NCBI GenBank assembly: GCA_027186245.1
Contig: CP114490.1
Span: forward strand, 5,099,001-5,163,000
Length of the DNA stretch: 64,000 nucleotides
Reading direction: 5' to 3'
Source: Coriaria nepalensis
Lineage: Eukaryota; Streptophyta; Magnoliopsida; Cucurbitales; Coriariaceae
The notes under the pieces were generated by a model. The model did not search any database and was not told the DNA's origin. It saw only the letters and a list, made by a program, of their open reading frames with translations. This document shows, piece after piece, positions 49,980 through 62,600 of the stretch (position 1 is the first letter of the stretch; every line of letters starts with the position of its first letter). A program made the position numbers and the translations under genes.

Positions 49980-52900
49980 GGACACTCGTGCATTTGTTTC
50001 ACCTGAAAATCATATCAATGAGACTCCTCAAGCTATTAAACAATTTGAATGAGGTTCGAACGAATAATATTTTCGCACATCAAACAAAAATTTCGTGCAT
50101 AACATGCCAATGATCTTTGAAAGACACGTGTGCCTTTGTTTCACCTAAAACTCATTTTAATGTGTCCCTCCAAGCCACTAGACCATTGGAATGAGGTTCG
50201 AACGAATTCTATTTTCGCACATCAAACACAAATTTCATGCATAACTTGCTTGTGATCTCTGAAGGACAGTTGTGCATTTGTTTTATCTGAAAATCATATC
50301 AATGTGTCTCCTCAAGGCACTAAACAATTTGAATGAGGTTCGAACGAATTATAAATTCGCACATCAAACAAAAATTTCGTGCATAACATGCTAATGATCT
50401 TTGAAAGACACGTGTGCCTTTGTTTCGCCTAAAACTCATTTCAATGTGTCCCTCCAAGCCACTAAACCATTGGATTGAGGTTCGAACGAATTCTATTTTT
50501 GCACATCAAACACAAATTTCGTGCATAACTTGCTTGTGATCTCTGAAGGACAGTTGTGCATTTGTTTTATCTGAAAATCATATCAATGTGTCTCCTCAAG
50601 GCACTAAACCATTTGAAGGAAGTTCGAACAAATTCTATTTTCGCACATCGAACACAAATTTCGTTCATAACTTGCTTGTGATCACAGAAGGACACTTGGA
50701 CATGTGTTTTATCTAAAAATCATAGCAATGTGTCTCCTCAAGGCACTAAACCATTTGAATGAAGTTCGAACGAATTTTATTTTCGCACATCGAACACAAA
50801 TTTCATCCAGAAATCGCTAATGATCTTTGGAAGACACTTGTGCAGTTTTTTGCCTAAAAATCATATCAATGAGTCTCCTCAAGCTACTAAATCATTTGAT
50901 TAAAGTTTGAACAAATTCTATTTTCGCAAATAAAACACAATTTCGTGCATAATATGCTAATGATCTTTGAAAGACACGTGTGCCTTTGTGTCACCTAAAA
51001 CTCATTTCAATATGTCTCTTCAAGCAACAAAACCATTTGAATGAAGTTCGAACGAATTCTATTTTCGCACATCAAACACGAATTTCGTGCATAATATGCT
51101 AATGATCTTTGAAAGACACGTGTGCCTTTGTTTCACCTAAAACTCATTTCATTGTGTCTCTCCAAGCTACTAAACAATTATATTGAGGTTCGAATGAATT
51201 CTATTTTCGCACATCAAACACAAATTTCGTGCAGAATTTGCTATTAATCTCCGAAGAACACTTGTGCATTTGTTTCACCTGAAAATCATATCAATGAGTC
51301 TGCTCAAGCTACTAAACCATTTGAATGAGGTTCGAACGAATTTTATTTTCCCACATCAAACACATATTTCGTGCATAACATGCTAATAATCTTTGAAAGA
51401 CACGTGTGCCTTTGTTTTACCTAAAACTCATTTCAACGTGTCTCTTCAAGGTACTAAACAATTTGAATGAGGTCTGAACGAATTCTATTTTCGCACATTG
51501 AATACCAATTTCATGCATAACGTGCTAATAATCTTTGAAAGACACGTGTGCCTTTTCTTAACCTAAAAAGCATTTAAATGCATCTCTTCAATCCACAAAA
51601 AAATTTGAATGAAGTTCAAATGAATTGTATTTTCGCACATCGAACACAAGTTTCATCCATAAATTGCTTATGATCTTTGAAAGACACGTGTGCCTTTGTT
51701 TCACCTGAAACTCATTTCAATGTGTCTCTTAAAGCCCCTAAACCATTTGAATGAGTTTCAAACGAATTCTATTTTCGCACATCAAACACAAATTTAGGGC
51801 ATAACTTACTACTAGTGATCTCTGAAGGACACTTGTCTGTTTGGTTCACCTGAAAATAATATCAATGAGTCTCCTCAAGCTATTAAACAATTTGAATGAG
51901 GTTCGAACGAATTATATTTTCGCACATCAAACAAAAATTTCGTGCATAACATTCTAATGATCTTTGAAAGACACGTGTGCCTTTGTTTCACCTAAAACTC
52001 ATTTCAATTTGTCCCTCCAAGCCGCTAAACCATTTGAATGAGGTTCGAACGAATTCTATTTTCGCACATCAAACACAAATTTCATGCATAACTTGCTTGT
52101 GATCTCCGAAGGACACTTGTGCATTTGGTTTATCTGAAAATCATATCAATGTGTCTCCTCAAGGCACTAAACAGTTTGAATGAGGTTCGAACGAATTATA
52201 AATTCGCACATCACACAACAATTTCGTGCATAACATGCTAATGATCTTTGAAAGACACGTGTGCCTTTGTTTCACCTAAAACTCATTTCAATGTGTCCCT
52301 CCAAGCCACTAAACCATTCGAATGAGGTTCGAACGAATTCTATTTTTGCACATCAAACACAAATTTCGTGCATAACTTGGTTGTGATCTCTGAAGCACAG
52401 TTGTGCATTTGTTTTATCTGAAAATCATATCAATGTGTCTCCTCAAGGCACTAAACCATTTGAAGGAAGTTCGAACGAATTCTATTTTCGCACATCGAAC
52501 ACAAATTTCGTTCATAACTTGCTTGTGATCACTGAAGGACACTTGGACATTTGTTTTATCTAAAAATCATAGCAATGTGTCTCCTCAAGGCACTAAACCA
52601 TTTGAATGAAGTTCGAACGAATTTTATTTTCGCACATTGAACACAAATTTCAACCAAAAATTGCTAATGATCTTTGGAAGACACTTGTGCAGTTGCTTTG
52701 CCTGAAAATCATATCAATGAGTCCCCTCAAGCTACTAAATCATTTGAATAAAGTTTGAACAAATTCTATTTTCGCAAATAAAACACAATTTCGTGCATAA
52801 TATGCTAATGATCTTTGAAAGACACGTGTGCCTTTGTTTCACCTAAAAGTCATTTCAATATGTCTCTTGAAGCAACAAAACCATTTGAATGAGGTTCGAA

Positions 52901-53610
52901 CGAATTCTATTTTCGCACATCAAACACGAATTTCGTGCATAATATGCTGATGATCTTTGAAAGACACGTGTGCCTTTGTTTCACCTAAAACTCCTTTCAT
53001 TGTGTCTCTTCAAGCTACTAAACAATTATATTGAGGTTCGAATGAATTCTATTTTCGCACATCAAACACAAATTTCATGCAGAATTTGCAATTAATCTCC
53101 GAAGAACACTTGTGCATTTGTTTCACCTGAAAATCATATCAATGAGTCTGCTCAAGCTACTAAACCATTTGAATGAGGTTCGAATGAATTTTATTTTCGC
53201 ACATCAAACACATATTTCGTGCATAACATGTTAATAATCTTTGAAAGACACGTGTGCCTTTGTTTTACCTAAAACTCATTTTAACGTGTCTCTTCAAGCT
53301 ACTAAACAATTTGAATGAGGTCTGAACGAATTCTATTTTCGCACATCAAATACCAATTTCATGTATAACATGCTAATAATCTTTGAAAGACACGTGTGCT
53401 TTTTTTTAACCTAAAAAGCATTTAAATGCATCTCTTTAATCCACTAAAAAATTTGAATGAAGTTCAAATGAATTCTATTTTCGCACATCGAACACAAGTT
53501 TCATCCATAAATTGCTTATGATCTTTGAAAGACACGTGTGCCTTTGTTTCACCTAAAACTCATTTCAATGTGTCTCTTAAAGCCGCTAAACCATTTGAAT
53601 AAGTTTCGAA
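49980..53610. repeat. 13-monomer higher-order repeat of 1,847 bp, two copies
   Basis: Rare landmarks recur with a constant shift. TTATAAATTCGC is at 50,349 and 52,196; GAAGCAACAAAACC-type sequence at about 51,025 and 52,871; CATAGCAATGTGTCTCC at about 50,725 and 52,571; AAAAAGCATTTAAATGC at about 51,564 and 53,411. All shifts are 1,846-1,847 bp, that is 13 x 142. Copy 1 is about 49,980-51,826 and copy 2 about 51,827-53,610, after which the order of monomer types changes. Confidence 0.8.
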
Positions 53611-56600
53611 CGAATTCTATTTTCGTACATCGAACACAAATTTCGTGCATAACTTGCTAGTGATCTTTGAAGGACACTTGTGCAGTTGTTTTGCCTGAAA
53701 ATCATATCAATGAGTCTCCTCAAGCTACTAAACCATTTGAATAAAGTTTGAACAAATTATATTTTCGCACATCGAACACAAATTTCGTCCATAACTTGCT
53801 AGTGATATCTGAAGGACACTTGTGTAGTTGTTTTTCCTGAAAATCATATCAACGAGTCTCCTCATGCTACTAAACCATTTGAATAAGGTTCGAACGAATT
53901 CTATTTTCGCACATCAAACACAAATTTCGTGCATAACTTGCTAGTGATATCTAAAGGACACTTGTGCATTTGTTTCACCTGAAAATCATATCAATAAGTC
54001 TCCTCAAGCTACTAAACAATTTGAATGAAGTTCGAACGAATTATATTTTCGCACATCAAACAAAAATTTGGTACATAACATGCTAATGATCTTTGAAAGA
54101 CACGTGTGCCTTTGTTTCACATAAAACTCATTTCAATGTGTCCCTCCAAGCCACTAAACCATTGGAATGAAGTTCGAACGAATTCTATTTTGGCACATCA
54201 AACCAAAATTTCGTGCATAAATTGCTTGTGATCTCTGAAGGACACTTGTGCATTTGTTTTATCTGAAAATCATATCAATGTGTCCCCTCAAGGCACTAAA
54301 CCATTTGAAGAAAGTTCGAACAAATTCTATTTTCGCACATCGAACACAAATTTCGTTCATAACTTGCTTGTGATCACAGAAGGACACTTGGACATTTGTT
54401 TTATCTAAAAATCATAGCAATGTGTCTCCTCAAGGCACTAAACAATTTGAATGAGGTTCGCACGAATTATATTTTCGCACATCAAACAACAATTTCGTGC
54501 ATAACATGCTAATAATCTTTGAAAGACATGTGTGCCTTTTTTTAACCTAAAAAGCATTTAAATGCATCTCTTCAGTCCACTAAAAAATTTGAATGAAGTT
54601 CAAATGAATTCTATTTTCGCACATCAAACACAAATTTCATCCATAAATTGCTTATGATCTTTGAAAGACATGTGTGCCTTTGTTTCACCTAAAACTTATT
54701 TCAATGTGTCTCTTAAAGCCGATAAACCATTTGAATAAGTTTCGAACGAATTCTATTTTCGCACATCAAACACAAATTTAGGGCATAACTTACTACTAGT
54801 GATCTCTGAAGGACACCTGTCTATTTGTTTCACCTGAAAATCATATCAATGAGTCTCCTCAAGCTACTAAACAATTTGAATGAGGTTCGCACGAATTATA
54901 TTTTCGCACATCAAACAACAATTTCATGCATAACATGCTAATGATCTTTGAAAGACACGTGTGCCTTTGTTTCACCTAAAACTCATTTCAATTTCTAATT
55001 CCAAGCCACTAAACCATTGGATTGAGGTTCGACCGAATTCTATTTTCGCACATCAAACACAAATTTCATGCATAACTTGCTTGTGATCTCTGAAGGACAC
55101 TTGTGCATTTGTTTTATCTGAAAATCATATCAATGTGTCTCCTCAAGGCACTAAACCATTTGAAGGAAGTTCGAACGAATTCTATTTTCGCACATCGAAC
55201 ACAAATTTCGTTCATAACTTGCTTGTGATCACTGAAGGACACTTGTGTAGTTGTTTTTCCTGAAAATCATATCAATGAGTCTCCTCAAGCTACTAAACCA
55301 TTTGAATGAAGTTCGAACGAATTTTATTTTCGCACATCGAACACAAATTTCATCCATAAATTGCTAATGATCTTTGGAAGACACTTGTGCAGTTGCTTTG
55401 CCTGAAAATCATATCAATGAGTCTCCTCAAGCTACTAAATCATTTGAATAAAGTTTGAATAAATTCTATTTTCGCAAATAAAACACAATTTCGTGCATAA
55501 TATGCTAATGATCTTTGAAAGACACGTGTGCCTTTGTTTCACCTAAAAGTCATTTCAATATGTCTCTTCAAGCAACAAAACCATTTGAATGAGGTTCGAA
55601 TGAATTCTATTTTCGCACATCAAACACGAATTTCGTGCATACTACCCTAATGATCTTTGAAAGACACGTGTGCCTTTGTTTCACCTAAAACTCATTTCAT
55701 TGTGTCTCGTCAAGCTACTAAACAATTATATTGAGGTTCGAATGAATTCTATTTTCGCACATCAAACACAAATTTTGTGCAGAATTTGCTATAAATCTCC
55801 GAAGAACACTTGTGCATTTGTTTCATCTCAAAATCATATCAATGAGTCTGCTCAAGCTACTAAACCATTTGAATGAGGTTCGAACGAATTTTATTTTCGC
55901 ACATCAAACACAAATTTAGGGCATAACTTACTACTAGTGATCTCTGAAGGACACTTGTCTGTTTGTTTCACCTGAAAATCATATCAATGAGTCTTCTCAA
56001 GCTATTAAACAATTTGAATGAGGTTCGAACGAATTATATTTTCGCACATCAAACAAAAATTTCGTGCATAACAAGCTAATGATCTTTGAAAGACACGTGT
56101 GCCTTTGTTTCACCTAAAACTCATTTCAATTTGTCCCTCCAAGCCACTAAAACATTTGAATGAGGTTCGAACGAATTCTATTTTCGCACATCAAACACAA
56201 ATTTCATGCATAACTTGCTTGTGATCTCTGAAGGACACTTATGCATTTGTTTTATCTAAAAATCATATTAATGTGTCTCCTCAAGGCACGAAACAATTTG
56301 AATGAGGTTCGAAGAATTATAAATTCCCACATCAAACAAAAATTTCGTGCATAACATGCTAATGATCTTTGAAAGACATGTGTGCCTTTGTTTCCTCTAA
56401 AACTCATTTCAATGTGTCCCTCCAAGCCACTAAACCATTCGAATGAGGTTCGAACGAATTCTATTTTTGCACATCAAACACAAATTTCGTGCATAACTTG
56501 CTTGTGATCTCTGAAGGACACTTGTTCATTTGTTTTATCTGAAAATCATATCAATGTGTCTCCTCAAGGCACTAAACCATTTGAAGGAAGTTCGAACGAA

Positions 56601-59600
56601 TTTTATTTTCGCACATCGAACACAAATTTCATCCATAAATTGCTAATGATTTTTTGAAGACACTTGTGCAGTTGTTTTGCCTGAAAATCATATCAATGAG
56701 TCTCCTCAAGCTACTATATCATTTGAATAAAGTTTGAACAAATTCTATTTTCGCAAATAAAACACAATTTCGTGCATAATATGCTAATGATCTTTGAAAG
56801 ACACGTGTGCCTTTGTTTCACCTAAAAGTCATTTCAATATGTCTTTGCAAGCGACAAAACCATTTGAATGAGGTTCGAACGAATTCTATTTTCGCACATC
56901 AAACACGAATTTCGTGCATAATATGCTGATGATCTTTGAAAGACATGTGTGCCTTTGTTTCACCTAAAACTCATTTCATTGTGTCTCTTCAAGCTACTAA
57001 ACAATTATATTGAGGTTCGAATGAATTCTATTTTCGCACATCAAACACAAATTTCGTGCAGAATTTGCTATTAATCTCCGAAGAACACTTGTGCATTTGT
57101 TTCACCTGAAAATCATATCAATGAGTCTGCTCAAGCTACTAAACCATTTGAATGAGGTTCAAACGAATTTTATTTTCGCACATTAAACACATATTTCGTG
57201 AATAACATGCTAATAATCTTTGAAAGACACGTGTGCCTTTGTTTTACCTAAAAGTCATTTCAACGTGTCTCTTCAAGCTACTAAACAATTTGAATGAGGT
57301 CTGAACGAATTCTATTTTCTCACATCAAATACCAAATTCATGCATAACATGCTAATAATCTTTGAAAGACACGTGTGCCTTTTTTTAACCTAAAAAGCAT
57401 TTAAATGCATCTCTTCAATCCACTAAAAAATTTGAATGAAGTTCAAATGAATTCTATTTTCGCACATCGAACACAAGTTTTATCCATAAATTGCTTATGA
57501 TCTTTGAAAGACACGTGTGCCTTTGTTTCACCTAAAACTCATTTCAATGTGTCTCTTAAAGCCGCTAAACCATTTGAATAAGTTTCGAACGAATTCTATT
57601 TTCGCACATCAAACACAAATTTAGGGCATAACTTACTACTAGTGATCTCTGAAGGACACTTGTCTGTTTGTCTCACCTGAAAATCATATCAATGAGTCTC
57701 CTCAAGCTACTAAACAATTTGAATGAGGTTCGCACGAATTATATTTTCGCACATCAAACAACAATTTCGTGCGTAACATGCTAATGATCTTTGAAAGACA
57801 CGTGTGCCTTTGTTTCACCTAAAACTCATTTCAATTTGTCATTCCAAGCCACTAAACCATTGGAATGAGGTTCGACCGAATTCTATTTTCGCACATCAAA
57901 CACAAATTTCATGCATAACTTGCTTGTGATCTCTGAAGGAAACTTGTGCATTTGTTTTATCTGAAAATCATATCAATGTGTCTCCTCAAGGCACTAAACC
58001 ATTTGAAGGAAGTTCGAACAAATTCTATTTTCGCACATCGAACACAAATTTCGTTCATAACTTGCTTGTGATCACTGAAGGACACTTGGACATTTGTTTT
58101 ATCTAAAAATCATAGCAATGTGTCTCCTCAAGGCAGTAAACCATTTGAATGAAGTACGAATGAATTTTATTTTCGCACATCGAACACAAATTTCATCCAT
58201 AAATTGCTAATGATCTTTGGAAGACACTTGTGCAGTTGTTTTTCCTGAAAATCATATCAATGAGTCTCCTCAAGCTACTAAATCATTTGAATAAAGTTTG
58301 AACAAATTCTATTTTCGCAAATAACACACAATTTCGTGCATAATATGCTAATGATCTTTGAAAGACACGTGTGCCTTTGTTTCACCTAAAACTCATTTCA
58401 ATATGTCTCTTCAAGCAACAAAACCATTTGAATGAGGTTCGAACGAATTCTATTTTCGCACATCAAACAGGAATTTCGGGCATAATATGCTAATGATCTT
58501 TGAAAGACACGTGTGCCTTTGTTTCACCTAAAACTCATTTCATTGTGTCTCTTCAAGCTACTAAACAATTATATTGAGGTTCGAATGAATTCTATTTTCG
58601 CACATCAAACACAAATTTTGTGCAGAATTTTCTATTAATCTCCGAAGAACACTTGTGCATTTGTTTCACCTGAAAATCATATCAATGAGTCTGCTCAAGC
58701 TACTAAACCATTTGAATGAGGTTCGAACGAATTTTATTTTCGCATATCAAATACATATTTCGTGCATAACATGCTAATAATCTTTGAAAGACACGTGTGC
58801 CTTTGTTTTACCTAAAACTCATTTCAACGTGTCTCTTCAAGCTACTAAACAATTTGAAGAGGTCTGAACGAATTCTATTTTCGCACATCAAATACCAATT
58901 TCATGCATAACATGCTAATAATCTTTGAAAGACACGTGTGCCTTTTTTGAACCTAAAAAGCATTTAAATGCATCTCTTCAATCCACTAAAAAATTTGAAT
59001 GAAGTTCAAATGAATTATACTTTCCCACATCGAAAAAAAATTTCATCCATAAATTGCTTATGATCTTTGAAAGACACGTGTGCATTTGTTTCACCTAAAA
59101 CTCATTTCAATGTCTCTCTTAAAGCCGCTAAACCATTTGAATGAGTTTCGAACGAATTCTATTTTCGCACATCAAACACAAATTGCGTGCATAACTTGCT
59201 TGTGATCTCTGAAGGACACTTGTGCATATGTTTTATCTGAAAATCATATCAATGTGTCTCCTCAAGGCACTAAACCATTTGAATGCAGTTCGAACGAATT
59301 CTATTTTTGCACATCGAACACAAATTTCGTTCATAACTTCCTAGTGATCACTGAAGGACACTTGCGCATTTGTTTTATCTGAAAATCATATCAATGAGTC
59401 TCCTCAAGGACTAAACAATTTGAATGAAGTTCGAACGAATTCTATTTTCGCACATCGAACACAAATTTCATGCATAACTTGCTAGTGATCTCTGAAGGAC
59501 ACTTGTGCAGTTGTTTTGCCTGAAAATCATATCAATGAGTCTCTTCAAGCAACTAAACGATTTCAATAAAGTTTGAACAAATTATATTTTCGCACATCGA

Positions 59601-62600
59601 ACACAAATTTCGTGCATAACTTGCTAGTGATCTCTGAAGGACACTTGTGCAGTTGTTTTGCCTGAAAATCATATCAATGAGTCTCCTTAAGCTACTAAAC
59701 CAGTTCAATAAAGTTTGAACAAATTATATTTTCGCACATCGAACACAAATTTCGTGCATAACTTGCTAGTCATCTCTGAAGGACACTTGTGTAGTTGTTT
59801 TTCCTGAAAATCATATCAATAACTCTCCTGAAGCTACTAAACAATTTTGAATGAGGTTCGAACGAATTATATTTTCGCACATCAAACAAACATTTTGTGC
59901 AGAACATGCTAATGATCTTTGAAAGACATGTGTGCCTTTGTTTCACCTAAAACTCATTTCAGTGTGTCCCTCCAAGCCACTAAACCATTGGAATGAGGTT
60001 CGAATGAATTCTATTTTCGCACATCAAACAAAAATTTCGTGCATATCTTTCTTGTGATCTCTGAAGGACACTTGTGCATTTGTTTTATTTGAAAATCCTA
60101 TCAATGTGTCTCCTCAAGGCACTAAACCATTTGAAAGAAGTTCGAACGAATTCTATTTTCGCACATCGAACACAAATGTCGTTCGTAACTTGCTAGTGAT
60201 CTCTAAAGGACACTTGTGCATTTGTTTTATCTGAAAATCATATCAATGAGTCTCCTCAAGGCACTAAACCAGTTGAATGAAGTCCGAACGAATTCTATTT
60301 TCACACATCGAATACAAATTTCGTGCATAACTTTCTAGTGATCTCTGAAGGACACTTGTGCAGTTGTTTTGCCTGAAAATCATATCAATGAGTCTCCTCA
60401 AGCTACTAAACCATTTGAATATAGTTTGAACAAATTCTATTTTTGCAAATAAAACACAAATTTCGAGAATAATATGCTAGTGATCTTTGAAAGACACACG
60501 TGCCTTTGTTTCCCCTAAAACTCATTTCCATGTGTCTCTTCAAGCAACTAAACCATTTGAATGAGGTTCGAACGAATTCTATTTTCGCACCTCAAACACA
60601 AAATTCATGCATAATATGCTAATGATCTTTGAAACACACGTGTGCCTTTGTTTCACCTAAAACTTATATCAATGAGTCTCTTCAAGCAACTAAACCATTT
60701 GGATGAGGTTCGAATGAATTCTATTTTCGCACATCAAACACAAATTTCGTGCAGAACTTGCTAGTGATCTCTGAGGGATACTTGTGCATTTGTTTCACCT
60801 GAAAATCATATCAATGAGTCTCCTCAAGCTACTAAACAATTTAAATGAGGTTCGAACGAATTCTATTTTCGCACATCAAACACAAATTTCGTGCATAACA
60901 TGCATATGATCTTCTAAAGACACGTGTGCCTTTGTTTTACCTAAAACTCATTTCAACGTGTCTCTTCAAGCTACTAAACAATTTGAACGAGGTCTGAACG
61001 AATTCTATTTTCGCACATCAAACACCAATTTCATGCATAACATGCTAATAATCTTTGAAAGACACGTGTGCCTTTTTTTTTAACCAAAAAAGCATTTAAA
61101 TGCGTCTCTTCAATCCACTAAAAAATTTGAATGAAGTTCAAATGAATTCTATTTTCGCACATCGAACAAAAATTTCATCCATAAATTGCTTATGATCTTT
61201 GAAAGACACGTGTGCATTTGTTTCACCTAAAACTCATTTCATTGTCTCTCTTAAAGCCGCTAAACCATTTGAATAAGTTTCGAATGAATTCTATTTTCGC
61301 ACATCAAACACAAATTGCGTGCATAACTTGCTTGTGATCTCTGAAGGACACTTGTGCATTTGTTTTATCTGAAAATCATATCAATGTGTCTCCTCAAGGC
61401 ACTAAACCATATGAATGAAGTTCGAACGAATTATATTTTCGCACATCGGACACAAATTTCGTTCATAACTTGCTAGTGATCACTGAAGGACACTTGTGCA
61501 TTTGTGTTATCTGAAAATCATATCAATGAGTCTCCTCAAGGCACTAAACAATTTGAATGAAGTTCTAACGAATTCTATTTTCGCACATCGAACACAAATT
61601 TCGTGCATAACTTGCTAGTGATCTCTGATGGACACTTGTGCATTTGTTTTATCTGAAAATCATATCAATGTGTCTCCTCAAGGCACTAAACCATTTGAAT
61701 GAAGTTCGAACGAATCCTATTTTCGCACATCCAACACAAATTTCGTTCATAACTTGCTAGTGATCAGTGAACGACACTTGTGCATTTGTTTTATCTGAAA
61801 ATCATATAAATGAGTCTCCTCAAGGCACTAAGCAATTTGAATGAAGTTCTAACGAATTCTATTTTCGCACATCGAACATAAATTTCGTGCATAACTTGCT
61901 AGAGATCTCTGAAGCACACTTGTGCCGTTGTTTTGCTTGAAAATCATTTCAATGAGTCTCTTCAAGCTACTAAACCATTTGAATAAAGTTTGAACGAATT
62001 CTATTTTCGCAAATAAAACACAAATTTTATGCATAACATGCTAATGATGTTTGGAAGACACCTGTGCCTTTGTTTCTCCTAAAACTCATTTCACTGTGTC
62101 TCTTCAAGCAACTAAACAATTTGGATGATGTTCGAATGAATTATATTTTCGCACATCAAACACAAATTTCGTGCAGAACTTGCTAGTGATCTCTGAGGGA
62201 TACTTATGCGTTTGTTTCACCTGAAAATCATATCACTGAGTCTCCTACAACTACTAAATAATTTGAATGAGGTTCGAACGAATTCTATTTTCGCACATCA
62301 AACACAAATTTCGTGCATAATATGCTAATGATCTTTGAAAGACATGTGTGCCTTTGTTTCACCTAAAACTTATTTCAATGTGTCTCTTCAAGCTACTAAA
62401 CCATTTTAATGAGGTTCGAATGAGTTCGATTTTCGCACTTCAAACCCAAATTTCGTGTAGAATTTGCTAGTCATCTCTAAAGGACACTTGTGCATTTGTT
62501 TCACCTGAAAATCATATCAATGAGTCTCCTAAAGCTACTAAACCATTTGAATGAGGTTCGAACGAATTCTATTTTCGCACATCAAACACAAATTCCGTGC

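Noticed and set aside
44520..57640. Plant telomere repeat TTTAGGG
   Set aside because: It occurs once per variant monomer, never in tandem, so it is a point-variant of the satellite and not telomeric DNA.
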